DNA of 64,000 nucleotides from Hanleya hanleyi (lineage: Eukaryota > Mollusca > Polyplacophora > Lepidopleurida > Hanleyidae): positions 1 to 64,000 of the forward strand of contig JAVTVY010019612.1 of NCBI GenBank assembly GCA_036873755.1, written 5' to 3'. The translations under genes were made by a program, and so were the position numbers. Positions 20,447-32,199 of the stretch are shown one piece after another (position 1 is the stretch's first letter; the number at the start of each line of letters is the position of its first letter). A model generated the notes under the pieces. It ran no database searches. It worked only from the letters and a program-made list of their open reading frames with translations, and was not told the origin of the DNA.

Positions 20447-21142
20447 GACAGAATATAAAATCAGTAAATATGCAGACGATACTCAGTTAATCCTTGACGG
20501 TTCTGAACAATCTTCTTAGAGATGTACTGCGCTGTTTAGAAGAATTTTACAAACTCTCTGGTTTAAAAATTAATGTTGAGCAAACACATGCGATATGGAT
20601 TTGATCTTTGAGCACTGTGAAAACAACACTCTGTCAGGATGTAAAGATGTTTCGGGTAACGGGACTCACAATTCTGGGAATAAAGCTCAGTCTTACGAAC
20701 TTTCATGACATTGGAAGATGAATTATCTTTCTAAGTTGAATGATATTGAAAAAGAACTTTCGAGATGGAAGCTCAGAAACCTCACACTATAAAGTAAGGT
20801 AACTGTGATTAAGTCTCTAGCCCTATCAAAGCTCGTGCACCTCTTCCTCGCCTCGTCAAATCCAAAAGAAAGTGACCTGAAGGAGCTGAACTCTTTGTTT
20901 TTCAAATTCATATGGAATGGCGGAACTGACGGAATTGAAAGGGTTATTGTGACACAGGATTATAAGCATTCCAAGCTTGGTACTGTGTTCAAAAAGTAAT
21001 GAAAGCAAAAACAACTGAACATATACTAAACGAACCATTATGGTAAAATCAACATTTTCGAGTACCAAACTTATGCATTGAACAATGGTATAAAAGCGGA
21101 ATTAAAAATTTAAGAGACAGCGTTAGTAACGAAGGAAAGTGA

Positions 21143-21769
21143 ATGGATTTCACCGATTTGAAGCTCATTTATGGGATAAAAAGAACCTTTCTTGATTACA
21201 ATAGGCTGATAAAAGCAATCCCTGAACAATGGAAATTAGATTTCGACAAAAATTACTTCCTCTATGACAAATATAATCCCCAATTTAACCGGTATCTAAG
21301 TATATTGTTAAGGCAAGTGGAGGGGTGCAGCAGATTTTACGATGTTTTAAACAATAGTACATATACAAATGCCAAAGCTTGTTCCATATGGGAGAAATAT
21401 CTAGATAAAGAAGGGGGGATAAATTGGAATAACGTATTTACTTCAATCATACAGAGCAGTAGGTCTATCAAACTGCGAGATTTTCAGTTTAGATTTATTC
21501 ACAGAATATTGAGTCCAAACTCTTTTCTACATAAAATAGGAAAGACTGAAAATGACCAATGTGCCTTTTGCAAAAATAAAACAGAAACTATTGAACATGT
21601 CTTCGTAGAATGCGAAACGGTTAAGAAACTTTGGCAAGACCTAGAAAACTGGGGTAAAAATGTTGGAAAGCTAAGAGGTAGTATTTCTGCGGATAAAATT
21701 ATATTGGGCTGGGGGCAGGGGCAAGAAGTTCTGAACAATTTAACTCTGCTTACAAAGGAATACAGATAA
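21143..21769 (+). pseudogene. LINE ORF2 C-terminal region with zinc-binding motif
   Basis: 208 codons are open at the 3' end of the LINE. The region contains the DFQFRFIHRIL-type helix and C-AFC-KNKTETIE-H-VFVE-C, the CCHC motif usual at the C-terminus of L1/Tx1 ORF2 proteins. It is the best preserved part of the element, consistent with 5' decay and truncation. Confidence 0.85.
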
Positions 21770-22239
21770 AGAACAAAGTTGAATGATTCAAAACTAAATT
21801 TGAAGGCAGTAATGCTGATATTCAGCTGTTCTTACAAAACGGAACTCTATACAGCAAATGTAGAAGATCAGATGGATAATTTCAATAAAAAATGAGCTCT
21901 GTTCCACCCCTAGTTTAGAGAACTCAAGTAAACTGACTGCCTTATCCGAGATATTATTATTACTTAGTTAATTGGTATTAGTATAAAGATACCAGTATGC
22001 ATAGTGGGGAAACAAGAATCCTACTTTGTCTTTAGTTCACGGTAGTTTGAATGCAGAGGTAATACATTATTGATGTTTATCAGAAGTATAGGCATGTGTA
22101 CAACGTTTCAGGAATATTTGTTATTATCAAGCTGTACCTATGTATATTATTATTATTCTTACTATATACGTGGCTGCATAATGTGGCACCAGAAAATGAA
22201 TAAAAAAAATAAAAATAAATAAAATAAAATAAACGCGTG

Positions 22240-23380
22240 TGATGCGTGGAAATGTTCAGCGAATGACTGTTATACTGAATTAATAGAACTGGCATTATTT
22301 TCAGGTTTGAAACCCATTTTTGTCAAAGTTAAAGTTTCTTTAAATTACCATATTATATGGAATTTTTACACTCCTGGTGAAATATGAAATAAGAATGGGG
22401 GGTTACCATACTTTATTCAAATAGCTGTGTAACAGATATACTCAGGCTTTACCACGCTATATCTGAGATAGAGTGTTGATGGGAATTGGGCTGAAAATAT
22501 TCTCGGGGTTCATCTCCAATGCATCTACAAACTTGCCTTTCGGCTAGCGGTGAATATGTTACAATTTTCGGGGGTACCGCAGGCATCATCTGTTAAACGC
22601 CTAACATTCTCTTCGGTCCAACCGACGAATCTGACAGGCCCAAATTTTGATCAAAACTATTTCACTTTGGAGCGTATGGTAATACAAATACGTGGTTCTG
22701 TTTGGCTAGATATCAAACTTTTGTTTAACTTCACCCTATTTTAATGTGTCAGGACATGAATATATAGGACATTCAGGCTGTTTTGAAAGAGGGAACGTGA
22801 TCTACCCCCTCAACCCTGACACCATTATGAAATCCTCGAATGGAGAATACATGTACATTCATCGTTTCATCAAACTTACACATGATCTGAATACAAAATG
22901 GACCATCCCAGAATAATTTTTGGACTGAGTGTCCCTAATAAGGAAAAGCCCATTCATCGAAGCCATTTGGCAGAGACGTAGGCCACATACGCCTGAAAAG
23001 CCATATGATTTGGGACATGCTTTAGCAATGTGGATATAATATAGTTGTTCTCGATATTGCAAATGTCAAGGTTGAAAAGAACATGAGGTCAATTGTACTG
23101 ATTGTACATCTACTGGAAACACAATGATCACGCATATATGAAATTATATGCTTTTATTTAAGGCGAATCCGGGAGCACCGCTTTTCCCAGTCTTGTTTGT
23201 TCGGTGGCTAAAGCCGAGGAAACTATTTCACTACATCACGTACACTGAGTGTTATATGGACTTGTAAATTGGACACGACCTCCATGGTTATCTAAACATA
23301 CACAGCGTGAGAAACGGAAATAGAGGACATTAAGTTTTAGAGGTTGAATGTTTTTTTTTTTATTTTAGTAGTTAATCATC
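22240..23380 (+). repeat. Segmental duplication, copy 1, non-coding
   Basis: The segment aligns with 44205-44836 (GTGATGCGTGGAA, GAAATATGAA, TCTCGGGGTTCATCTC, GAATGGAGAATACATGT, GACTGAGTGTCCCTAA) and then with 47324-48130 (GCAATATG-ATATAATAT, TCTACTGGAAACACAATGATC, GGACACGACC-CCATG). In copy 1 the two stretches are contiguous near 22940, the empty site for the element at 44837-47326. A poly-T run is at 23351-23361. No exon is seen. Confidence 0.75.
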
Positions 23381-24752
23381 ATCCTGAAGGATCTTGGCGC
23401 CCATCATTGTCTGATAATTGTAAGTTAATGACAAGATGATCTTTTTGTCCATTGTTACTAACAAACGATTGATTTGTAATTTTGTTTGCAGAATTTCGAA
23501 TTCGAGCGAAAAAGGGACACTGGAAAACACCAAAATATTATCTATCTAAGGTTCAGGAGTTTCAAGATTTCTAGAAACTGTATTTGATGTCGGTTGTTAT
23601 AGTACAAGTGAAATGAGCAAAGTTAGTCTGAAAGTGAATGTCCGGAGGATCCTTCGTCTTCGTTTTGTAGTATTTTTTTTTTTTTTTTTTCACGTGTCAT
23701 CATTGGGTACTGGAAGCGTAGACTAATCTCTTTGACACTTTGGCATGAGCCCTGATTATCTCCCTTGGATCAAAACACACAGTAGTCTACAGTTGTCGAG
23801 TTGTGACGTTGTTTCATAAGAGTGACGTCCCTTCGGCAGACAAAACGGTGGGGCAGTTCACTTGCAACGGCATGGACTAAAGTAAACTGATTTAAAATTT
23901 GAAGAAATACATATTAATTCCGAATCATTTGAACTCTTCGATATAGAAGGTGAAAGTATGGATATTCTCTATAGTCAATATATAGAATATGCCCTATCGT
24001 TTGATAAGCCGACTCTTGTGATGCAACGTCACAACTCGGGAATACAGTATTAATTTGAAGCGTAACTTGGATTTTCGAATCGGACCAAAAAGATATCTTG
24101 CACCACTGGACCACAAGGGGAACCTATATACCATACTTGAGAAAGATCTATGCAGCACTTCCTGAGAAATCACGATAAAATTTCATGGGGAAATCAAAAA
24201 TGGCCGCCTGGTGGCTATATTGGATTTTCAAATCGGACCGAAAAAGGTATCTTGCACAACTAGACCTCAAGGGGAACCTATGTACCAAATTTGAGAAAGA
24301 TCCATGAGGTACTTTCTGAGGAATCACGATAACAAAGTTTCATGGGGCAATCCAAGATGGCCGCCTGGAGGCCATATTGGATTTTCGAATCAGACCAGGA
24401 AAGGTATCTTGCACAACAAGACACCAGGGGGAACCTGTGTACCAAATTTGAAAAAGATCCATGCAATAGTTCCTGAGAAATCGCGGTAACAAAGTTTCTT
24501 GGGGAAATCCAAATGGCCGCCTTGTGGCCATATTGAATTTTCCAATCGGACTAAAAAATGGCAGCTTGCACAACTAGACCCCAAGGGGAATCTGTGTACC
24601 AAATTTGAAAAAGATCCATGAAGTAGTTGCTGAGAAATCGCGGTAACAAGAATTGTTTACGGACGGACTGGCGACGGACGACGGACGGACGGACGACGGA
24701 CCACGGACGATAAGTGATTTGAACAGCCCATCATCTGATGATGGTGGGCTAA
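23381..24752 (-). mobile_element. Hairpin-ended (HINE/pearl-like) element, short copy
   Basis: This is a reverse-orientation copy of the element at 10128-15521. It starts at the ATCCTGAAGGAT palindrome, carries the unique flank (23390-24063), about four 155-bp monomers (24064-24650), GGACGG-rich sequence, and ends with the hairpin AGCCCATCATC...GATGGTGGGCT (24725-24750) followed by CTAA-type TAATAA. The paralogous locus near 54985-55010 lacks it. Confidence 0.7.
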
Positions 24753-25568
24753 TAAACAATGATAAAAAAAATGATGGGCGACCATAGTTATTGTAAAAAT
24801 ATGCTATCCATGTGTATGTGTATCTCTTAATTATCATACCACTGAATACATAGAGATTTCTTTGTTACTATATACTAAGCACATATTGTTCTCGTTGAAT
24901 ACCTGATAGAAAGTGGATGTGACCTTGCTTTTTGGAAAGTAAAAGCGGTACAACAAAGTAATTGAGCCTCTCTATGCAGCCCTAGGCCCGGGAGGGGATA
25001 GTGCTGGGAATTAGAGTGAAGTAAAATAATTTCTGACACTTTTAGGTGCAAAAACCAGCAATTGTGAAGAAAAGACTTATAGACAGCAATTTTGAATTTA
25101 CCCATGATGTTTCGCTCAGAAGGTTATGCAAATAAGCTGATAAAGGACCAGCTGTGATAAACTATGCAGTCGAGAAGTTTGAGCTGTCAATGTTTCGTCG
25201 TTCCAGAGATAGTAGTCGACCGGCTAAGGATATGAACAGTTTTGATGGCATTTTCTGTTACAAATAGGTATCAATGCTAAATTATTTTTTTTTGTGTGGG
25301 ACAAGGAAGGAGAGGATACCACTATGAGTTTGAGCATATACGGTCATTTGGAGGTCAAATGAATTCCAAAATATGCAAAAATCGGTTATAAATTAATATC
25401 CACAGTACTAATTGTCACAAATGGGTTTTCAGGCTAGATTAGTCGTATGTAGTGTAGGGTTTAATGTAGCCATATTAACAATTATATTGTCTGTCGACAC
25501 TTGACAATTGACCCATGACCAGCTGTAGTGTTAACCCTACCTGGCCTAGGGGGGGGGGGGGTGGCATT
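24753..25568 (+). other. Duplicated flank and MITE remnants, no gene
   Basis: 24840-25010 aligns with 54990-55250 (CCACTGAATACATAG, TTGTTGAATACCT, CATGCAGCC). A diverged piece of the TTAA MITE body lies at about 25085-25215 (TTTGAATTTACCCATGAT, TTATGCAAATA, TCGTTCCAGAGATAG). At 25532-25560 there is a solo MITE terminus TTAACCCTACCTGGCC followed by a G-run, directly abutting the 291-bp unit at 25569. Confidence 0.6.
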
Positions 25569-25857
25569 ATTACAAGCGTCTAGTCCGTCATTCATAATCC
25601 AACCGTCGTGCATTAGAGAATATCCGCGTCCATAATCCAAAGACCTATTCCATTTTCCATATAACAGTATTAGCACCAAATTCAAAAAGACAATCATAGT
25701 ATACATAAACATAGGCTTGTTTCCTGCAAAGAGAGAAGCGGTCAACAGTTTTCAATGATGCCGGCAAGACATCATGATGTTCCAAAAATATCAAATCCGT
25801 ATCGCTGATCAGTATTCTTAATCCATAATATTCGTTATAGAGTCGTCATCTAAAAAA
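25569..25857 (-). mobile_element. 291-bp unit with A-tail, copy 2
   Basis: This second copy of the unit at 20156-20446 differs by only a few bases. It includes one extra base in CTGCAAAGAGAGAAGCGG that shifts the minus-strand frame. It sits against a solo MITE terminus on one side and unrelated sequence upstream of a Penelope-like RT on the other. Confidence 0.7.
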
Positions 25858-25970
25858 TATGTATCTCAGTCACGCTTTGATTGTGACTGTTCATATGAGT
25901 AGCATGAGGATCTTGAAGTACATGGGTTCATACGGCCCCTAGCCCCGGGTTAAGCGGAATTAGACACAAG

Positions 25971-26965
25971 TTACGAAACGTAGCGCCATAGATCTTGCAC
26001 GCTACGTTCATATTTTGCTATCAGCATGCGATATGTATCGCCAAATTGAGAAACTTTGAGTGTAGGCGCTTGGTGGAATAGCCCTGTTTTTTAAGTTTCT
26101 GTACCAATGTTTTGTGACGTTGATTAAAATCGTCACATTTAACACAGGATCTAGCAAATGATACTATGCGAGATATGTATACGCCATGTGCAGGTTCCAC
26201 TGGAATATTACTGTCCAGAAAGGGATAGTTTACGATGTCGAAATTGTAATCATCTCTTTTGTCATAAAGTCGACGAGAGAGAATGCCCGCTTCATTTTTA
26301 TAGAGATATAGATCTAAATTTGATGTGCCTGTAGGGCTATCTGTAGTTTCCTTCAAATCCAGTGAAGGTGGATATATATTCTTCACTGCGTCATTTATAT
26401 AGCGATTATCCACAGCGAGAAGATCGTCTATATAGCGTTTGGTGAATGAGAAGGAACGGGCTTTGAATGGATCGGTTTTTGAAAGCGCCTGCATATAGTC
26501 ATATTCATAAGAGAACAGATACAGGTCAGCCAACAGGGGTGCACAATTAGTACCCATTGGAATACCTATATGCTGCTGATATATTGTGTTGCCAAATTTC
26601 ACATAGATATTTTTAATGAGAAATTCAAGCAACTCTATAAACAAAGAAACATCCCATGAATGATGTCTCTTGTATGTAGTAGAGCTAAAGAATGCTTTAT
26701 TGCTTCTGACATTAATATATCTACGATCAGTTTTCTTGAACACAGATACTATTAATGAACTTAGATTGTCAATAAGGTCCTGATGAGGGATTGTAGTATA
26801 GAGAGTCGAGAAATCCCATGTGGATACATGAATGTACGGTATGTGACCTTTAGCATCAACTTCTTCCGTAAGACATTTTGAGTTTTTCAATATCCACATA
26901 CATTCAACGCCAGAGTTCTTAGAAATAATGGCGCAATACCTTTCCCAAAGTACTTTCTGACCAAA
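25971..26965 (-). pseudogene. Penelope-like element reverse transcriptase fragment
   Basis: A 292-codon open frame (26021-26899) encodes the RT core of a Penelope-like type: STWDFSTLYTTIPH, IYVKFGNTIYQQHIGIPMGTNC, APLLADLYLFSYE and the catalytic F-T-K-R-Y-I-D-D-L, then FLDSNIPVEPAHGVYISRI and a terminal SFARSCVKCDDFNQRH block. Upstream codons are readable to about 26965 without a credible start, so the N-terminus is missing. At the other end a frameshift near 26030 separates the core from a final YRMLIAKYERSVQDLWRYVS-like tail ending in TAA at 25971-25973. No GIY-YIG endonuclease is visible. Confidence 0.8.
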
Positions 26966-26967
26966 AT

Positions 26968-27421
26968 ACTTCTACCATACTTTCTGCGCTATCCCCGGAA
27001 CAACAAAACATGGACAGATGAAACTCATTTTAAGCCTATTTGCATAACCCCCCGAGTAGAGGATCATGGGTAAATTCAAGATGGCGGCCACGTGGGGTAC
27101 CATAAAAGTGATGTTTTAGTCATTTTTCTTCAAAATTTCTGCTTTTCCGCGATGAAAAGTGGGCAAAAACTATTTTATTTCATATTACATTAATATTTAC
27201 TAATTTATCGTGCAGTTTTTGCGGAGAAATTGCATAAATAAAAAAAATCGGAAAATCTGGCCGAAAAATCGACCAAAACATGCTGTTTTTGAAAATGACG
27301 TCACTGTGAGGTCATCAGAGCGGTCATCTTGGATTTTTTTTACATTTTCTGGTAGAGCTTGACCCAAGGGTATAGTGTGATAAGTTTCAGCTCCCTAAAT
27401 CAAGGGGTAAGAAAAATAATT
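26968..27421 (-). mobile_element. TTAA-type MITE, end-deleted copy
   Basis: This is the reverse-orientation body of the MITE family (ACTTTCTGCGCTATC, CCCCGAGTAGAGGATCATG, CAAGATGGCGGCC, TTTATCGTGCAGTTTTTGCGG, AATGACGTCACTGTGA, CTTGACCCAAGGGTATAG). Both terminal inverted repeats are missing. It abuts the Penelope-like RT on one side and the 183-bp array on the other. Confidence 0.75.
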
Positions 27422-27429
27422 GTTCGACT

Positions 27430-28400
27430 ATGATGTGAAACCCTTCGGTTGTAATAAATTTGCACAATTAACTAAGAATAATTCCTTGAACTATACGAGC
27501 AACATGAAAAAGTACAATTTTCAGATGACTCCATATGACCGCCATTTTGAATTTGACAAAGAAATCTTGATCTTATGGATATGTGAATAAATTTAAAATA
27601 GGTGTGAGATGATAGGCTATGCTTAGAGATCCCTTGGTTTTCATAAATTTGTACAATGATCTGAGTATAATGTCTTGAACAATACGAGCAACAAGAAAAA
27701 GTATGATTTTCAGAGAACCCCATATGGCTACCACTTTGCATTTGACCATCAAATTTTGAACTTAGAGATATGTAATTAGATTCAAAAGGTGCGCAAGATC
27801 TCACACTTTTGATAAATTTGCACATTGAGCTAAGAATAATGCCTTGACCTGTAAGAGCTACATGAAAAGGCATGATGTTAAGATGACCCCATGTAGCCGC
27901 CATTTTGAATTTCACAATCAAATCAAGAGCTCAAGGATATATAAATAGACTGAAGATGGTGTAAGATTCTGAGCTGTGGTAAGCGATCTCTCAGTTTTGA
28001 TAAATTTGTACAACGAGCTAGGAATAATACCTTGAACTGTACAAGCGACATGAAAAAGTGTGGTTTTCAGGTGACTCCATGTGGCCGCCATTTTCAATTT
28101 GACCATCAAATCAAGGTCTTAGGGATATGTAAATAGATTCAAAAGAGGCATAAGATATTAGACTATGATGAGAGATCTCCTAGTTTTGATAAATTTGCAT
28201 ATTTAACTAAGAATAATGCCTTGAACAAGATGAACAACATGAAAATGTGTGATTTTCAGCTGACCCCATATGGCCGCCATTTTGAAAATTACCATTAAAT
28301 ATGGATCTTAGACTATGTGAATAGATTCAAGATGGGTATAATATATTAGGCCATGCATAGAGATCTCTCGCTTTTGATAAATATCCGCAGTCTATTAACA
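27430..28400 (+). repeat. ~183-bp tandem array (about 5 units)
   Basis: Units recur at about 27457, 27641, 27820, 28000, 28185 and 28372, marked by GATAAATTTG-ACA, AAGAATAATGCCTTGAAC, ACATGAAAAAGTGT, CATATGGCCGCCATTTTGAA and ATGTGAATAGATTCAA. Units are well diverged, so this array is older than the 155-bp array. The short minus-strand ORFs are repeat artefacts. Confidence 0.8.
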
Positions 28401-28720
28401 ATATACCAGGGCGAGTTACAGTGTTTTAAAGCCTAAGTTTTGTAGATTAAGCTATTAAGTTAAGCTATATAATAAAGCTATAATTTGGTCAAAACTGACC
28501 ACTATGTCCGAAAACGCAATTTTTAGATGGGCATACACTCTTACATTATAGAGTATGATATTCCGCAGACATCCAGAATGGTTGCCAGCTTCTGACAAAA
28601 CATGCCAAGCTAAGCGTTTGTTTGTCCATGTGGCCGACCGACTATACTGCTGCTGGCAATGAAAAGAAATGAAAATTTCATAACTGAATGAAAGGAACTC
28701 TGTTTTGTTAACTTTGATAT
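28401..28720. other. Left flank of LTR element; no gene
   Basis: No coding signal is seen. The last ~40 bp (AACTGAATGAAAGGAAC, TTGTTAACTTTGATAT) continue, after the 7.4-kb LTR insertion, at 36082 and are paralogous to about 16790-16830. Confidence 0.6.
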
Positions 28721-30918
28721 TGTGGCGAAAATTCGCCAGTATATATGTTTAAATCTCTGTTTGGATAAAGCGCCCACATTCTTGAGCCTCGACTTCAGCG
28801 CCAAAATATAAACATTAGACCGTCGAGAGCCTCACGCATACATCGTCTGTGTGATGAAATTTGGCCTATTGAGAAATTTACCCCCACAGTCGAAAATCCG
28901 TGAGTTTCATCTCTTTCGCGTAATTTCATGCAAATTCCTACTTATCTATGTTTGCACAATAGATTCAAGTTTATTGTGGCGAAGTGTCAGCTCATAATAC
29001 GTAGTAATTTAAGCGTTATAGATTTTAGAAGTTTATCCAAATTCTTGACAACCCGATTTGCCGCCAGTTTTCACTGCATGCATGTGTTCTTGTTGTCAAG
29101 TTATAGGATTTTCGATCAGAAACTATATTTGTCGGACGAGTTAGCGTCTGAGCCATTATAACTTGGAAATTGATAGTATTAGGCTTACCATGCGGTTAAG
29201 AATCGTTCAGATAGCATCTCCTTTCTTCCGTTTTATCGCACGGAACACCGGTATGTTTTCGTAGTGAACACGCCGTTGAAGGATGGAGCGGGAACTTGGC
29301 GGGGAAGTTTGACAGTGTTTCCCGACCTCGTTTCATAAATTAACGATGGGCGAAGTTGTATTTAAACACACAATACAAACTCCAGATCTTTGGGTATATT
29401 TCTCACATAAGTTCAGTCAGAAACATGAAATAATTATATGGAAATTATTTAGTTATAAAATTGTATGGGGTATGGAAATATTTCCCCATTTTGTATTTCT
29501 CAACCATTCTGTGTACACTTGTGATTGACAGTAGCCAAAACTTCGGCTTTCAGCCAATCAGATCGTCTCATTTTGTGTAGTATTTTAGGCTCCGCCTACT
29601 TTGTCAGAAATCTATAAATACAGCCGTGTTCGCACAGTACACTCGGTGATGCTCTCAGAGCCGGACATACAAGTTCTCTCCGACAGCTAAAATAAAACTG
29701 TAGTTGCTATCGTACAAACAACCAAGTTGAAGGATAGAAGTTTATAGTATTCAACCTATATAATAGCAAGATTTCCCGCTGAATTATCACTGCAAGAAGA
29801 GCTTACACCATCTAGAAATCCTGTTCTGCTTAACATGGCAATTCCCATTTGCTGAGCTTAACCTGGGAAATCCCATTTGCTGTGCGGAGCCAGGTTATTT
29901 CAATGCACTGACTGCTGAGAGCGGCAGGAAGCCATACCGGGACAGTTGAGCTGAACTTCTAAGGATAACTTCGTTGAGCAAAAGTCATAAACAGTGAATA
30001 ATCATGAAAGTTAGTTCTAGTAAGTAAGGAAAATAAACAGTTTTGGCACGTAAAGTGGTTATAGCAGAATTTAAGCCAGCACAACCAAATCTGCACAGGC
30101 AACCGATATGGCACAGGCCGTATAAGTGTTGGGTTTCTCGAGTCTGCGGCAAGTTCAACCGTTTCTGCACAGCAACATTGTATCCATAACCATTTCGGCA
30201 CACAGCGTATTTGTATTATACTCTGTGTAAGTTCTGCACACAGCGAACTGGGATCTCGTGTAGATCCATATCATTGAAAATACAACCATAACAACTAGTT
30301 CAGAGATGTCAGATTTATTTTCAACATGGTGCAAACATATATGCAAGGAATAGCATAGACAATATCTGAAACTGGTATACAACAGAAAATGTATATAGGT
30401 GAATAAACAGTTATAATGTTATTTGCTGAACTTGAAACCGTTGTTGATGTTCATCATTGGTATTGGACTATAGTCTATTGCAAAAGTTACTGCAACTGAA
30501 TTATTCAACTTCGCACAAGGGACCATATAATTTATTATGGTGACTGGATGAAATACCACAGATGTTGAACCCTGACCACAGCAGTATCAGCAGCGAATGG
30601 AGCAAGTGTTATGATTGAATGTATAAGTACTTGGTGACACGACGAAAACGTACCCCCTTGGTAGCGGCACCCCCGAAGAGAGATTGGTTATAATTGTGTT
30701 CAAGTCTATTGAAGCAGAGGTTCAATAAGGTTTCACACTGAAGAAACAAGGTTGTACAGATTAGAAACCAGTGTAGGACATTTCTCGCTCGAGTCTCGCA
30801 TAAGAACCGAGACATCATACAGGTCGTATCACCCTTAGTGGTACTGGTGGCAGCATACGCAGACATTGAAAAATAAGTTTCCATATTAACTCATTTGGTA
30901 TAGGAAATTTCCGCTACA
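28721..30918 (+). repeat. 5' LTR of element A (2198 bp)
   Basis: TG...CA ends. It contains an octamer motif ATGCAAAT (28928-28935), a CCAAT box (29554-29558), a TATAAATA box (29613-29620) and an AATAAA signal (29691-29696). This places U3 at roughly 0.9 kb, a very short R, and an unusually long U5 of about 1.2 kb. Small ORFs inside are identical in both LTRs and have no recognised product. Confidence 0.9.
29613..29620 (+). promoter_or_regulatory. Core promoter of LTR A (TATA box, CCAAT upstream)
   Basis: TATAAATA lies 55 bp downstream of GCCAATCA and about 70 bp upstream of an AATAAA polyadenylation signal. Transcription would be expected to start near 29640-29650 (CACAGTACACTC). The same arrangement is kept in the 3' LTR at 34769-34776. 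Confidence 0.65.
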
Positions 30919-30920
30919 AT

Positions 30921-30936
30921 TGGTGACGAGCGGTGA
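30921..30936 (+). promoter_or_regulatory. Primer-binding site of element A (candidate)
   Basis: TGGTGACGAGCGGTGA starts two bases after the LTR terminus CTACA-AT. Position and the initial TGG fit a tRNA 3'-end complement. The tRNA species is not assigned. Confidence 0.6.
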
Positions 30937-32199
30937 GATTAGTATTGTTTCTACAGTACTTGGTGTCATAAGTACATAAACTGTCATTAAGCCTTGCTGA
31001 ACTGTTAAATACATCTTGATGGAAAAATGCAGAGAGATCCAGACACCAGCGTTAATGAAGACAGTCATCCCGAAGTGTCATTTCATCCATCACATCAACA
31101 GTACCGGTAGTTGGAAGATGAGGTAGCGAGCATTCCGGCTTTGAGAACATCCCCCGCGTGAGTTGGCTAGACGACGTAACTCACGTGTAAGGCGCAAATC
31201 GTCGTCAAATAAAATGAATACCCCATAGGTTATAGTGACAGTTCATGGAAGGAATAACTGCAGGCCAAATCCTAAATAAACAGATGTACATCCACAACTC
31301 AGACAGGTAGACTGGGCTGCGAAGCGAGCAACTGCGATGAACAAATTTGAAGATTTCAACCAAGTTGATAGAAGTTCTGGGAACAAGATTTATGGTGCGA
31401 GGTCAAGTTCACAGGTTAAGCAAAGCTGAGGGAACATCAACACAAGTGAGGAGCGTCTACGCGAACTGGGACAGGCGATAAGAGAGTTGGCCACTTTCTT
31501 TCATTCGACATCCTGGTATGAACACTCCACATCTTGAATGGTTGACAATTATATCCTTCTTCAATGCTATAGAAAACTTGGATACTCTAGCATACAGATA
31601 TCCAACCAGTTAGTGTAAACCGATAAATCATCAGCGGCTGCATCTTTTGCACTGGAGATCAACGGTTACAGGCAGGTAGATCTATGCACAGTGTAACCAT
31701 TGCAACCCTGGTGTTACAGAGAAGTTCAGCAGGCGTGCAGATGGCACACCCTGCAATGAGGACTCGATGATAAATCTGCCCTGGAAGTGAAAAACAAAGA
31801 ATGTGTTAATAATTAAGGCAGCTTATCATACAGATATGTTGTATCATATGGAGATGTCGAAGCTCAAAGGTTAAAAGTCATTCTAGTATCGAATGTTGAA
31901 GGTGTCAGGAGAGGACACGTGATCCATGATTGTTCTGGCGTGGATTGAAAAATATCAGCCACAAATTGCACAACGTAAATCGGAAAACGCGAGACAACCG
32001 GCCCAAAGGGGCAAGGATCGGTTGTAGGTCCAAAGGAGCGCAGTGAAATAGATGAAAACATGGCAAACAGCTATTCGTCAGAAATAACGTGTTTCACCTA
32101 TGTAAAACCGTCAGCAACAACATAGACAGTATAAGAAGCTGTACGAAAGGTAGGGTTAGAACCACCAGGAAGCGGATGACTATGTTCCAGGCCGAAACA

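Larger units (their letters stand above)
18028..22233 (+). mobile_element. L1/Tx1-like LINE, 5'-truncated and degenerate
   Basis: A retrotransposon sits in duplicated DNA whose other copy (44135-44215) lacks it. In order it shows: the end of an apurinic-type endonuclease (FFLTSKDI before the nested MITE, GYRTDHSAI after it), a linker with the L1-typical EIRGETIKFSS-KKKKK segment (18925-19239), RT motifs (SSGLDGF about 19525; NWRPISLLNVGYK about 19690; GFIPGRCIGE about 19800), a YADDT catalytic box at about 20470, and a C-terminal C-x2-C-x7-H-x4-C zinc motif (about 21560-21610). It ends in an AATAAA-rich tail near 22233. Many stops and frameshifts, plus two insertions (18178-18768 and 20156-20446), make it inactive. 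Confidence 0.85.

Noticed and set aside
29959..30884. Small minus-strand ORFs duplicated at 35116-36047
   Set aside because: They are identical because they lie in the two LTRs. There is no domain and they are antisense to the element.
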